Shown piece after piece: positions 36,337 through 49,717 of a DNA stretch of 64,000 nucleotides; positions within the stretch are counted from its first letter, which is position 1; each line of letters starts with the position of its first letter. The position numbers and the translations under genes are program-made. The stretch is from Dastarcus helophoroides. Taxonomy: Eukaryota; Arthropoda; Insecta; Coleoptera; Bothrideridae. Under the pieces are notes generated by a model that did not search any database, was not told where the DNA came from, and saw only the letters and a list, made by a program, of their open reading frames with translations. The stretch is from contig CM053327.1 of assembly GCA_028583605.1 (NCBI GenBank), positions 23,051,629 through 23,115,628 on the forward strand. The letters run 5' to 3'.

Positions 36337-38937
36337 CAACAAAAACAAAGATTATAAGTTCCTTATATACATTTTTTATTTTGTATTTCTGGAGATCCAG
36401 CATTTTTCAATCATTTGACAAACAAATGTCGTGGATGATGAAAATTTCAGTGCTGCTTATTTTAAATGACAACAGCTAATACTATGAAAGAAGTTCATGT
36501 AACATGACAAAACTTCAATTTGGTTGACCAGTGTATTTGTTATCAATATTCTAAAATAATATATTTTTTTATTTCACTGTACCGTCTTCACGCGCAAACT
36601 ATACACGTTTCAGCTTCTGTATCTCGGTTATTTTTCATCGTATTAAATAGTTCAAAAAAGCGTTTATCGTGATTTTTTATGGACATTCTTGGTATAATAC
36701 TATTGAAACAATTAAAGATCTAATGCAAGCTCGAAATAATCTAACTTCATTTGTTCAATTGATTTGATGCGAATTTTATTAATATCCAGTGCTAGTCAAA
36801 AGTCTCCCCCCCTCTTATCTTTTGAGTGATTAGAGTTTAACTAATGAAATTTAAAGAGTAAAAATAAAGAGTTATAGACTTCTCAATTCATAGTAACAAT
36901 TGATCTAATCGTCATAGATGACCAATACAACTAATAATTTTAAATAGCAACCTAGCTATGACAAGTGATACCTCGTTTGGAACGTATTAAAAATACTTCT
37001 ACTATACTATTTTTTTCTAAATTAAGGACAGTTTGAAGTATTAAATAAGTGCCAGTTTTCACTTCTTCTTATTTAATATCACAAGACCACTGTGACCAAT
37101 ACCTTTAAATAACTTCCTAGCAAAGTAAATCAAGCTGAATGATTAAAACAGCGTCAACTTTTCAACACATATCCAAATGCAGTCTTTTAAATCTCTATTA
37201 CTTAATTAGTTTTATAGCTATTAATGTACCGAGATTATTATGCAATTTATAATAATCGAGGACGTTGTCAGGCGACGAGGCGTTAGCCGAGTCGTCTAGC
37301 CACATCCTAGATTGTTTAAATCGCTAATAATCGACTGCATTCAAAGCTTTATCGTATCATTGACAACGACGACATAAAAAATCGACAAACTTTTAAAATG
37401 AAATTTGTATCTTGGGTATTATGATGGGTAACTAACGTATTATAATTGTAACTAATATATTATGTGCTACTAAGTTTTTATGAAGCTACTAAATATTATG
37501 TGATATATAATTATCAATAAAGGTTTAACTTAAAGGACACTTAATTTTCAATAATGCGATAAAGGGTTTTATTTAATTAATTCATCAAAACTGACATAAA
37601 TCAAAACAAGATTAATATGACTAAATAGACATTTTAAACACATTTCAAACAATATGTCACCTGCCACATGATACTATTTAAAATTATTGTTCATAGTTGT
37701 TTTGTAACGATTACGTTACCTGTTGACAGTATTAATAAGTATTAAACATTTTTGACATTTACTCGTCAAAAGAAATCCAAAACTCTAGGGAAATATAGGG
37801 TGGCCTTATTAAAAAAAATAGGAAGGATTAGTCCAGGGGTGCACGATGATAGTTACCCCCAACGCGTCAAAGCATATTTCAAACGCTGGACGTAGTTGGA
37901 CGCAACATTCGATATACGGCTACACGAGTAATTAAATATTTAACGATTCACAGTTTCACACTTCCGTCAATTATCAATTCTGTTTTGTCTACGAATGTTG
38001 GTGTTTGCTCCCTTCTTCCCAGTTTATTAGCTGATAATATGTGCACTTACTGTTTATAATTTTAGTGCACACATAATGTGCTTAAAAATTGTAAATATTT
38101 TTTACCTACCATCCTCTACTTTTATTCACTGACAGCATCCAAAACCTTCTTGCTGTAACAATAGTTTTCCACACAATAAAACTATTATACCAGCAGTATA
38201 TCAGCAGTGTCATCCATCTTATTTTTTCAAGTGACCGATTGACTCGAATATTGTCTTCCTAATGTCGGGTCCAATGTTCGCCACACCTTGTATCAGAAGC
38301 ATTTGCCAATTGCTGGTGTGCTGATTTTGAATCCAAAGTTGTACCCAACGTTTGGTTCAACTTTGAACGCATCATCTGGCACAGGCTTAACCAATTGCCC
38401 TATACCGTCTGTTGATAATTTCAAATTTTAACTCCCAATATAACATATTCGTAATAATTTGTTGCACTGTTATAATGGTTTACAGCAGCTGTTTACCAAA
38501 TAGTGGGTCACGAAAATAAAATACCGGGTTCCAAAATCATTTTCATTCTCGCAAATGGTCAATATTTATATACCGAAGTAGTTAAAAAAGTTTTAGTTGG
38601 TCACGAAGGGAAAAAGTATTAACAACAACCAGACCAGGGCAAAATAAAGTTTGGGATTCGCTGGTTTACAGTAACCAAGAGCACATTAAAGTTATCCAAG
38701 ACTTGCAGCTAGACTTTCTAATTCTGCTCTCCCTGTAAAACACGCAACACATAAAATTATGTAACAATTTATGGAAACAGAACTTGTGGGTATGTGATTA
38801 ATAAAGTGCATAAACTAGAAAAGTCTACCGATGCTACGGAAATGGCTGTTGTAGAGCTAGTTGTTTTCAAAAGTCAACAGTCTAGAAATAACTATAATAC
38901 TAGAGAATAACTAGAGAATCTATCCGAAGATTAATTT
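36337..38937. other. gene-free stretch
   Basis: A GC-richer spot at about 37257-37305 ('gcgacgaggcgttagccgag') may belong to a MITE, but I could not find its partner end. A patch at about 38240-38415 has an open minus-strand frame (VKPVPDDAFKVEPNVGYNFG) of unknown identity. Confidence 0.3.
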
Positions 38938-39185
38938 ATGTTTCAAAATGATAAGGCACATTTAAATGTGCCTATAGGTATCTGGAGGGACATAGGCAGA
39001 AGAACTGCGACCATACAGTGGCCACCTAGGTAACCTGATTTGAACTCTTTGGATTTATTTGTATTAGTCTTAACAAATAATAATTGTACAACACAACCAG
39101 CATCTATACATAAGTTACGAAACAGAATTATTGATAAATATCGAAAATTACCCCAAATGTGTTATCATAAAGAATACTAGAATGT
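38938..39185 (+). pseudogene. Tc1/mariner-type transposase C-terminal fragment
   Basis: The plus strand reads 'MFQNDKAHLNVPIGIWRDIG', then IQWPPR, a stop, and PDLNSLDLFVLVL with 'LRNRIIDKYRKLPQMCYHKE'. This aligns by eye with 'FQxDGAPxH', then 'WPPRSPDLTPLDFFLW', then 'LRxRIxxA' of insect Tc1/mariner-type transposases. The second and third catalytic Asp positions are still visible. It resembles the transposase at 59594-60698 in layout. Confidence 0.6.
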
Positions 39186-40107
39186 GCCGTAGCTAGCTCT
39201 TAACGAGCCCTGTTCAAAATGGAAAATTTGGGCCCCTACTTAAAACCATAAGAGCTTGGCACGCGAATATATCATTTTCCGATTAATAAAAAAAATGAAG
39301 ATGTCGCCTACATATTAAAAATTGTTGTCTCTCCTGTTATTGAAGCGATATATTTGTGATGACTAGAAAAATGACCATCACCAACTTATTTTTAATGATC
39401 AAAAAAAAAATGGTGAAATTGTCCTGCCCACTTTATTTTCGTCGTCCCAACAATATTTTCGACAACAAAAAAAAGGTTGTCATCGTCTTATTTTATTTTC
39501 ACATCGCCCCAACATCTTTTTGGCAAGCAAAAAAAAGGGTCTTCAATAAATGATAATAAAATTATTGAACCTGATGATTTCATTATTTGGACTAATTCTT
39601 GCTTAATTTAAATTTAAATGGTTGTAGCTCTAGAAATATTCGCTCTAGACTCCAAGCATTATACAGGGTGAGCGAAACTCGATGTCTCAGCTCTATTATA
39701 AAACAAGGAAAAGCGATATAGGAAATCTAAAAACAGGTTTTTAAATTGGATTGAATAAGGTCCATTCTAGGTGAAATTTGCATATTTTTCTAGATCTGGA
39801 AGCCAAAGTAATGACGTCATTGAACTTTTTTTTTCAGAAACATACCTGTATTTTTGCATATTTAAAAAGAACTAGTTTCTCTAAACAAATTTTGTTAACG
39901 AAAAAATTTTGTATCTTTTTTGGCTAAAGCAATTTTATTGTAAAAAAAGAATATTATCAAAAATTCGTAATTACTTCGATTTAAACAAGTAGCCTTTGGA
40001 AATGCAATAAATCAAAAATCAAAGTATAGGCGCATCAATCATTGAACTAATAGTTGAAAAACGTTTTTTGTTGCTTTTGACTTTGAAAAACGTTCACGTA
40101 AATGATA

Positions 40108-40688
40108 TACAAGGTAAGTCAGAAAGAAAGGGCCAACGCATACCTGGAGATACTAGACACCAAACTATTACGATTGAGCTCAACATACCTTATACCAGTG
40201 TGGCTGGTTTAAGAGATACAGGGCGTTGAAAGTTTAAATTTTATTCAGAAAGTTTTTAATAATTGAGAAAATTTTTTTGCTATAAATTAAATATTTGGGA
40301 ATTTTATGTTTTTTGGTGTGAGGATTACGAATTTTGAATTTATATTGACGTTACTCCCAGAGAGCGCTAGTTTCACATAATAATTTACGTAAATTAAAAC
40401 ATGTTTTGTTTTATCTGTTAAGTTATACTTAAAACAAGTTGATAAAAGAACGATCAATTTTACAAAGAAAAGGTACTCTAAAGCCAATGGTTTTTAAGAT
40501 ATTTTCATTTAAAAATTTCAATGTATTTTTTTATGATTTTTGAATATTACAACATCAAAACTTTCTCAATTATTGAGAAGCTTCAGAACCAGTCACATTA
40601 GTATAAGGCATGTTCAGCTCAATCGTAATATTTTAATGTCTAGTGTCTCCAGTTTTGCATCGCCCCATTCTTTCTAATTCACCCTGTA
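40108..40688. mobile_element. 581-bp MITE
   Basis: TACAAGGTAAGTCAGAAAGA at the left mirrors TCTTTCTAATTCACCCTGTA at the right, with subterminal blocks 'ctggagatactagacaccaa' and 'ttaatgtctagtgtctccag'. It belongs to the same family as 8644-10045 and the end at about 51112. Non-coding; the minus-strand frame at 40287-40487 is a chance frame in it. Confidence 0.75.
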
Positions 40689-42922
40689 TTATTTATTAGT
40701 TTACGGGGAATTTCAAAAAAACCCTAGTAGAGCAGGTGAATACTCTCTGAGATACTCCGAACATGTTATTTCAAACTTACGAATATTTAATAGATTTGTC
40801 TCCAAAGGTTGTTTGATTAAATAATTCCAATGGGGAATTTTTAATAATACATTTTTTACAATAAATTTGCTTATAACTTTTGAACGAAAAAAGGTACTGT
40901 GGTGAGTCGAGTTCTACTAAACTGTTCTATCTCCTCGTTTGTTTTATTTAATTGAATTTTTTTCAATATTTTCTTGGAAATATTAAATCTACAAATATTG
41001 TACTATATAAAATTTTTTGTAACATAACGTTTTGCGTGAGAAACAGATTTCTTAGCGTTCACAAATTAGATAAGGGTTATTTGTTAGGCCTGGTTTGTTT
41101 CAAGCACAGATACCTAAACTGAGTAAATTAACATGTTAGTTTTGAAGTACCGCTGAAAGGTAGAGTAACAAATAAGGGTAAAAGTGCCGATAACGGCGAC
41201 GACCGTAGCTAATATCTCGGAAAGGCCATGTGGTCGACTGAAGGAATTTGACGTTCAAAAAAACGCCCTTATAAACACGTACAATTGTAAGTTATTTAAA
41301 TTTCAATTATCGAAGTAAAACTTGCAAGATAAAGGGACGACATTATTCAAAAGGGGTTTGCAGTTTGATTTGCACTTTTAGAATCCTTTTCAAAATTTAT
41401 TTAAGGGCTAATTTGGATTAGAAATATTTAAATTAGTAGAAATTCTGCATTCTCATGCCCTCTAGCGAGATACAGAGGATGTCTTTCGGTCCCCAGAAGT
41501 TAAGGGTAGGGGGTGTGAACATAAAACACGAAAGACCAATTTTAAAATAGTCCGGTACTACCCTTCGAGGAAATTAGTTTAAAAATTATAGTCAAGAACT
41601 AAACTTCGATGAAATTAGTTTAGAAATTATGTTCAACTTCCGGACTTATAAAAACGAGTACGAAATACGGGAGTTTAAAAAAAAACTGCTTCTGTTTGTG
41701 CTAATTAACGTGAATGAACACAAAAAAAAAACAACTTCTATTTCTGTTCAACGTGAAGTTTTAGTGCCATTTATGTGATGTTTGCTACGGGATAATTAGG
41801 CAAGTAAATTTTAAATTGTCCCATGATTTTATTTGATGGTTTTTTCGCTTTTATATGATTTAATTAACTTTTCCTAAAATTTGAGAAATACTTGTTCCTA
41901 ATTTTGATCAATATGGGGTTGGGGGGCGTACATAAAAAAAAAAAGGAGAAAGGGATTTAAAACTTCCACAACAAACCGAATGAATGAGAAAGTCGTCGTT
42001 AGAAAATAATTATAGGGCCAAGAACCCTACCGCTGATTGGTGCAACTACCAATCTCAGTTTCAAAAAGGGAAACAAAAATAAAACAAAATAAAAAAAGAC
42101 AAGAAAACGAAAAGGAAATAAAGCGCATTCGCTTCATACAAACATTTTCATTTCCTTAAGGTCGATGTTAGTGTTCTGCTGTTGGAAGCCGAGTTTCCAG
42201 GGGTTCCAAAATAATTTATACCCATCACCACAAAGGTCCGGCAACTGGCAGCAGACACATATATTTGGGTTTTACTGATGATGTTCTGCAAGTTCTAGAA
42301 ACGTGGGCATTGTACACCTTAACATCCTAGAAGCATAAGCCACAATGAGCTCTTACCTAGTTCTTGTTTTGGTGTATTCACCTAGTGCTACCTCATTCGC
42401 AGATTCTCCTTCGTAGGTTGATTGAATCCCAAAAATATAGGACAAGACAACCTGGCCCAAAGAGAGCCTTATAGATCTGTTGACAAATGAGGAGTACTAA
42501 CGTAGGTGAACGAGCAGTATCAGCATCAGCTCTCGTTAGGGAGATGTTTTGACGAAAAAAATGAGAACTTCTTGCCAGTTTCTAATTTTAATTCAAATGT
42601 TTTTTTGTGCTAAGTGAAGCTTACCCACTTTCTAAGCCAGAAACGCCCCTTCTATTAGACTAGTAGCTGTAGAAGTAGATGTAGTGTTAAAAGGGAAAAT
42701 TCTGCTCAGGAAGTTTCTACGAAATCTGAACAATATTTCTAGTCTATTTTATGACACTGGTTTGAGTTCGAGTGATTGAGTTTGGTATGAGAAAAACAGA
42801 AAAACAAACAAAGGAACAAGTTAACAAAGGAAAGAAAGAAAGAGTGAGAGAACGAGAGAACTGTAAGATTGAATCAACATTTAAAAATTTGATTTATTTC
42901 GATAAATCACAACTTCATTTCC

Positions 42923-43053
42923 AAGCTTGAGCTCCATTTTCTCGTAGCATTATCCTTTGGATATTGTTAGCTCAAAGCTTTAACAGGAAGCTTGAGCTCC
43001 ATTTTCTCGTAGCATTATCCTTTGGATATTGTTAGCTCAAAGCTTTAACAGGA
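42923..43053. repeat. 65-bp exact tandem duplication
   Basis: Two identical adjacent copies starting AAGCTTGAGCTCCATTTTCT and ending TTTAACAGG. The lack of any difference points to a recent event or an assembly effect. Confidence 0.9.
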
Positions 43054-44041
43054 AACTGTATGCTATGTGAAGTATGCTTGAATAAAGAAGCGACAAAAAG
43101 AAAATAAAACAGACACCTGAAAATAGTTTGAGAACCTCTGTGTACAAACTAACCAGCGAACACCCACCGATAATCAGGTACAAAGTTAGCTGCATTTGGT
43201 TTGAAAACCTTCGAGTACAAACTAAATGGCCCAGCTGGGGAAAGCATTGCGATTATTAGGGTTAAAATAAACCTTGGGAAATTTATAACCGACGCACCAT
43301 ATACGAGCGAAAGAGTTAAACAAAGAATGTCAGATTATTTGTGCTTAATGAATTCTCTTAATTTTCTAAAGAAATATTTCTCTCAGATCTGTGTCCAGCA
43401 AATTGAAACAAGTTGAAACAAACAGGTTCACTTTTATTCTGTTGTATTATGTTTAAGAACACTTGAAAATCACAAACTTGAAATTTTGTTGATTTATTTT
43501 TTTGACCAATTTTAATAAAAGGTTGAGGTCAATTGTTGTTTGAATTTGATAACACTTCCCTGTCGACTCTACGAGCTGAGGTTACAATTTATTGGAATAA
43601 ATAATTTTAAACACAACGTAGACAAATTGGGTCCGAAAATCGAAGTAAATTATTCTTCGAAAATTTTTAAAGATGAGCAAAATTCGACAATTTTGAAAAA
43701 ATATATACAATCACGGGTTTTGGTCGCGCATCACATTTAATCGACTTGACCTGGATTTAATCACAACCGGCTGGGTCGCTCATCACAGTACCAAATTTTT
43801 TTGTTAACAAAATTTGTTTAGAAAAGTTAGTTCTTTTTAAATGTGGTAAAATATAGATATGTTTCTGCAGAAAAAAAAATAAATGACGTCATTACTTTAG
43901 TTTCCAAATCGGAAAAAATATGCAGATTTAGCTTAAAATAAACCTTATTTAATCCAGTGTAAGATTTTTTTTTCAGATTTCTTACATCGTCTTTGCTTAT
44001 CTTATAATAGCGCCGAGACATCAAGTTTCGCTCACCCTGTA

Positions 44042-45149
44042 CATTTTTGAAATCTACTAGATAAAGGAAATTCAAAATTTTAAGAAAATATAAAGTATCC
44101 TATTTTAAAAGATAAAAGTGGTTGATCTGGGGAATCAGTACTGGCATTTACAGTGTAAATATGATGAAATATTCCCCCACCCTCCTGTATATATTTATTG
44201 ACATGTTTTTGCGTTTTTCCTAGAAATGATGGTCTAAAAATTTATTTAGGGATGGATACTTTTCCTTTAAACACGGTGTATACGTATAGGAAAATGAATA
44301 ACAAAAACAAAGCATTAATTTTGAGTTGTTTCCAATATTCTTATCAATATTTGGGTTTGAAAATTTCATATTATTTATTATTTTTATTTCAATTAAGTTG
44401 TATTTGACTTAATAAATAAACTGTAAAAAAATGTAGATAATTGTGGCTTAGAGTGCCGATGGATTTGAAAATTAAACTAATGCTAATAATTTGAATTTTT
44501 TTTGAACTTACTACCATAAGCGTGTAAATGCCTTAAGGTGAGGACTATCCTAGACCTCGCTCAAGGCTACCACCAGTCTTCCTCTGGTGGATATTTCTTT
44601 CAAAAGTATGTATATCTAGGTAATAAATATGAGATCCTGCTAACTTAAGAAAAGTTTCTCAAAGCTTTGTTCATTCATGAGGAAATAATTAATAACTTCT
44701 AAGCCGGATCTAACCTATGTACAAGTGCTAATAAATAGCACAAGGGCCTCCACCTCTTAGAGGCTTTCACCATTTAAGTGCGGTGATTTTTGCTACTGAG
44801 GGATGAAACTATAATAAAAAGTACTACTTTTTAGGATTCCTTACCTTATAAAGAAAAGACGGAACCATCTCATTCTTGTGTCCGGCCGTCTGTCACAAAG
44901 AGGTTTTCCTCGAAAACTATGTAATGTAGGAATTTGAAATTTTACACAGCGTTAGTTTTCGATGATCCACGCAAATACCGACACCCAACGATTGAAAAAA
45001 AATATTTTATAATAAAATGGGATGTTAATTTGGTCACCGAAAAATCAGGATTTATTTAATATATCGTGTGATGCATCATTTGAAAGAGATACCTCTAAGA
45101 ATCCTATATTATTTTTATAATTTTCAGTCCAATGGTCTTACAGATACAT
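44042..45149. other. gene-free stretch with repeat phrases
   Basis: A segment at about 44810-44960 ('gtgtccggccgtctgtcaca') is of a type common in insect interspersed repeats. No gene supported. Confidence 0.35.
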
Positions 45150-45780
45150 CTCAAAATGTGCAAGAAATGATCACCCCCCCCCTCTTTTCTGAAGATAAAA
45201 TTAAGATTTTAATAGAGTTAGTAGATATTGAGTCATAGATTTTCCGAAAACTGCAGATTTTTTCGATATCGTAATAGTTGTTGAATAAAAAATATGAAAA
45301 TATATAGGTGCTTGCATTCCCTGGCCTTTTGACCCATACAGTATTCATTTTTTTTAACAAAAAAACTTGATTTAGCCGAAGGATGGAATGCAGATCAAAT
45401 TTGTCTGTTACATTATTTCGTTTAGCTGAATATTTTCGAAAGTAGCACAGGTTCGTTAAATTGCACGCAACGCAATTATTTCAGTTGGAATCGAACATTT
45501 TAGGGGGATCTCATAAACTGTGTTAGTCATCGACTCACTGCGGATTGGGAATGAATGCTTTTAACCTGAGACTTTATCAACACAGTCACCAGTGCCATAA
45601 ATATTGCGATTGATTATAGAAAAAAACGGTTATTTTATTTTTCAATTATACCACATAAAAATTTGGCTAACATTTTAAATTCATACATAAAGTAAAAATC
45701 ATTTAACTTGTCTATTGACTATTCACCATAGTAATTGGTACGGTACCCTAATTGTGCGAACCTGACTTGCTTTTGGCTGA
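45150..45780 (-). repeat. dispersed repeat, minus copy of an inverted pair
   Basis: Counterpart of 29085-29540 in the opposite orientation, about 16 kb away. Contains a C-run (about 45174-45182) absent from the other copy. Confidence 0.65.
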
Positions 45781-46699
45781 TTTTTTTTAAATTGTTTATT
45801 ATTCCCGACAGCACCATTGATTAATCGATATACAATAAGCGAGAGCGTATTTTTTTAGTCATTTATTATCTGAGTTTCTCCACCAACAAGTTGCACAAGG
45901 TCAGAAGAAGTCTTAGTCTATAAATTGCAAATTAGTATTCCAATATATTTTTAGATTGTGTAACAAGTTTTAAAATTGTCCATAAGTCTCCGCTAATTAA
46001 TGAATGTAACCAAAAATACCCTCACTGTTTTTCCTTATTAAAACGCAGACACGTGCCTCCATGACATTTATTTTGAAAGCGAGAAAAAAAGCTATAATTA
46101 ATTAGTTGCCAATTGGTGCTTTGCAGGGCAGGCAGGGGGCTCCTTTCAAACGACTAGATTATTTAATCTCTGAGAATAATTGAAAAGTTATCTATTGCGA
46201 AGGCATTAGAGGAAGCGTTATAAATACATATGTAGATGCAAAGCAAACTAATTTATTTTATTAATTTGATCATTCTTAGTATTAAACCAACCTAGTTACC
46301 TTTTTGGTTAATAATAATTATATCAAAGTAGACCAAAATACAACTTCATTTTCTATTTAAATAAATTGAATCAAGCTTTCAATGAGCTTTACAACATAAA
46401 CTACCCTAAATCCCAAATAATCGGCAAATTTAGGAGATAAATTTAAATGAAACCTCAATTCCTTTATGCTAAGCTTATCGCTAGATTATGTTAACCTTCA
46501 CTAATTAGAATTAGCGGAGAAGATTGAAATTTGTTGCATTGAGTGAAATCATAATACTTGATCAAAATCGCATAACCATCACATTCAAATCAATTATACA
46601 GATTGATCTGATTGATCGGATACCAACAAGGCGAAAGTAATTACCTAATCAGTTATTTTTGAGATTTTAGACACCTACGTTTAGTTTACCATATATCTT

Positions 46700-48120
46700 T
46701 CTTTCTCCAAATTAAATTTTAACTCGAAATGTCAAGCCTTAAACTCAGTATTCCGATTTCTTTCGAAATTTCAATAATTTTTTTTAAATTTTACACTCCG
46801 AATATAGCGTTTATATGGAAGTATCAAAAACAGTCTCTCTAAATTTTATTTTTAAACGCCAAATTTTGAATTTCAAACTAAAAACTTAAACTTGAAACTT
46901 AATAAATATCACAAATATATTATTCGAACATTTCGATTGTATTTTTTTTATTTTAAGGTTTTATTTTGATTTTGACTTTAAACTAGAGATTTTGACCGTA
47001 AACTCAAAATTTGAAGAATATTTTGAGAAAGTTTAAACTTCCTCAAAATTTACGCTCTAAGATTAAAATTTCGAGAAGAGTTTTAGAAATTCCGAAGTTG
47101 TTTTTATATTTCATCACAACATTTTGCCCTAATGCAAAATATCAAACATTTCTAGAAAATAATTGTTGTTTACGGGCCTAAGGTTTCTAAAATTTAACTT
47201 TTTTCCCGAAATTTCAATTTTTTAACCAAATTTCGGTTTTATAGTCGAATTTTTGAAATTTAAATTGAAATTGCTAATTTTAAATAGTAAGATTTGGCGA
47301 AAAAAGACAGATATTCTAAAGAAAATGATTTTTTTTTTCATAGAAATTTTGAAGTATTTCTTCTAAACCTTGTCTATAATTTCCAAAATTTCGTTAGAAA
47401 TTAATAGAAATAAGTTATTTCGCAATCTCGAATAATTTTTTCCTAATTTTGATCTAATGTTCAAACTTTTCTCATTAGAACCTTAAATTTCGAAAAAATT
47501 TTTTTTAATTCATAAATATTGTTCGCTTAACCTTCACATTTTCGCATAACTCGAAATTTGAAGAAAATACTTTTTCGGGTTCTTTCTTAACATGTTTTAG
47601 CAAATTTTCAACTCAAAATTTGAAGAAGATTTTTCTTTGGAAATTTCGAGGCTGAAATAAATATTACTAACTTTAATTTTTGGCAAGAAGCTGCCATTAA
47701 ACAAATATTTAATTTTAATAAAAATGACGAAATTTAGAAAATATTTGGTTTTTCTTGAGTGTTTATTCTATCTCGTATTTTCAACTTGTTTGTTGAATTT
47801 GCATTTTAAAGTAGAATTTTCTGGTGTAAAGTAAAATTTCCAATTCTAATTCCAACAACAACATTTTTTTAAAACATCGAAAGAAATTTCTCTCGAAACT
47901 TTAAATTTGAAAATTCGATTTTATACTAAAAATTTAGAAGATTATCTTTTTTCAAATTCTGAATATTTTTCTCGAAATTCCGAGTGTACTATTAGAAATA
48001 TCTCAAATTTTCTATATTTAAAACTGCGACATTTCGAGCAAATATTTTTTAATTCAAAATTTTGTTTTAACTTTAATCTTCACATTTTGATTTTAACCTC
48101 TAAATATACAATACGTCCAT
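46700..48120. repeat. degenerate A/T-rich, pyrimidine-skewed tract
   Basis: The plus strand is rich in 'tttcgaaattt' and 'aaaatttgaagaa' style phrases and T runs, with no credible reading frame; 47907-48122 (+) is open only by composition. It is similar in kind to 24100-25690 but with opposite strand bias. Confidence 0.4.
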
Positions 48121-49607
48121 AAAATAGTGTATAATTTTCAGATACAAAGGAAACCCATGTTTAAAAAAAATGGCTAGGTCCCATCGATTTTGATTTGTTT
48201 TTATCACCTTTTACCATTACGAATAAATTTGTCACCCTCTATGACCCGTATTTGTAAAGAAGAGCTCCACTTAAAAAATAAAACTTTATTTCATACACCG
48301 ATCTTAAAACCCTGTATGCAGCTGAATACACACAAAAGGTAATAAAAAATAAAACAAAATCGACGGGAACCAGTAATTGCTTATGAAACATATGTTTTCC
48401 TTAGTTTCTGAAAATTATTACGAAAGCATTGTATGCTATAAACAAATGCAAAATTTCTACTACAAACGTGAAATTTCCATAAAAACCAGCAAAATACTTT
48501 TAATTAACTCTGATTTTAAAAAAAATTCTGTCTAGATATTTCGAGCAAAATATTCCTAAAAAAATAATTCAAAATATAATACGTTGATCATTGCCGATTT
48601 CGTTTGGGTTTTTAATCCAACGACTCTCCACTATGTCGGCAATATACTATGTATTATAACACATTGTCTATTTTTTAGTTTTCCCAAAACAGCAATTAAA
48701 AGATCTATTCGTGTTATAAATAAAATATAAATAATTTATTTACAATACTGTTAAAATCTTGTATTAATTCACCTTTCGATTATCTTTATAAACGTATATT
48801 TCAACATTCCGATTTACCAAAAATGGTTCGTATCGTGTTTGAACCTTTTTATTACATTTACTGTTAAACAGCTTTGTCATTTTGTGACAAAGTGTTTGAC
48901 AGTAACAGTCAACTAAAACAAATAGTTTATGTTTAAGTTGTCAATGTTTTAAACATTTCAACTAAAACAATCGTTGGAACCGTTAACTCACTTTAAATGT
49001 ATTTTCGCAGCTACACTTCTTCGCCTTAGATGGTGACTTAGGTCTTTCGCAGCTTTGACGGATTTTTTTTCCGCAGATTTCTTGGCAATCCATTTTTTAA
49101 GATATATTTAATTTAATTAATTTAATATTAATATTAAAACGATATAAGTATAGTCAACTTTTTCCAACTATTATTATATTGTGCATAATTTTAATAAATT
49201 TGACTTAAAACACGTTTAATTCTAGTTTAACTTGTTTTAAGTGAAATTTATTTCAAAACGTTGGAACTATCAGAACATTCACAATTTTAATCCTGAAATA
49301 ATCTTAAAGCTCAAATATTATATCTTTCTAACGAAATTCCTAATTAATTTTGAACAAATATGTCGCAAAACTGGCTTGGAAAATAATTTATTAAAATTTT
49401 GGCAACTTTTCTTAAAGGTTTTCTGAACCTGAATGACCAAATAGTTCGATAAATAATATTGCATGATATAACGACAATAAAATAACGTAGTTTAACTTTT
49501 AATAAATTTGCGACAGCAAAATAGTACCTCTTTAAAAAAAATAAATAATGTTAATTAATTTCATAATTTGCAATAAATTTTAAAAAGAAGCCTGCAATCG
49601 TACTTAC
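48121..49607. other. gene-free AT-rich stretch
   Basis: No feature supported. It lies just inside the first intron of the inferred minus-strand transcript. Confidence 0.35.
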
Positions 49608-49688
49608 TTAATTTTAAATAAACAGCGCACCAACAACGCGATTTAGGTATGCACCTGTTGAATGGCTAAGGTTGCGTTCGATGAGACT
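49608..49688 (-). other. candidate non-coding first exon (possible NPF 5' UTR)
   Basis: On the minus strand, 81 bases run from an initiator-like GCAGTC (A at 49688) to a perfect GTAAGT donor beginning at 49607. The segment contains no ATG, is richer in GC than its surroundings and begins 30 bases from a TATA box, all expected of a 5' UTR exon. The next minus-strand exon I can see with an acceptor is the NPF exon at 26951, implying a 22.7-kb intron. That link is inference; it could be the first exon of another transcript. Confidence 0.4.
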
Positions 49689-49709
49689 GCTTGACTTCTA
49701 CAATGTGAG

Positions 49710-49717
49710 CTTTTATA
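49710..49717 (-). promoter_or_regulatory. TATA box of a minus-strand promoter
   Basis: TATAAAAG on the minus strand, with the first T 29 bases upstream of an arthropod-type initiator (CAGT, 49689-49686). The flanking 60 bases are GC-richer than the region average. Confidence 0.45.

Larger units (their letters stand above)
39662..44041. mobile_element. 4.4-kb unit with about 250-bp terminal inverted repeats
   Basis: The left end TACAGGGTGAGCGAAACTCG and the right end CGAGACATCAAGTTTCGCTCACCCTGTA are inverted, and the similarity continues inward about 240 bp ('aaatttgcatattttt', 'aatgacgtcatt', 'aacaaattttgttaac' and counterparts). TA lies at both outer edges. No transposase was recognised inside. 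The unit contains another MITE (40108-40688), a 65-bp tandem duplication and an unexplained GC-richer patch at about 42130-42540. It may be one large non-autonomous element or two related ends that happen to face each other. Confidence 0.55.
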
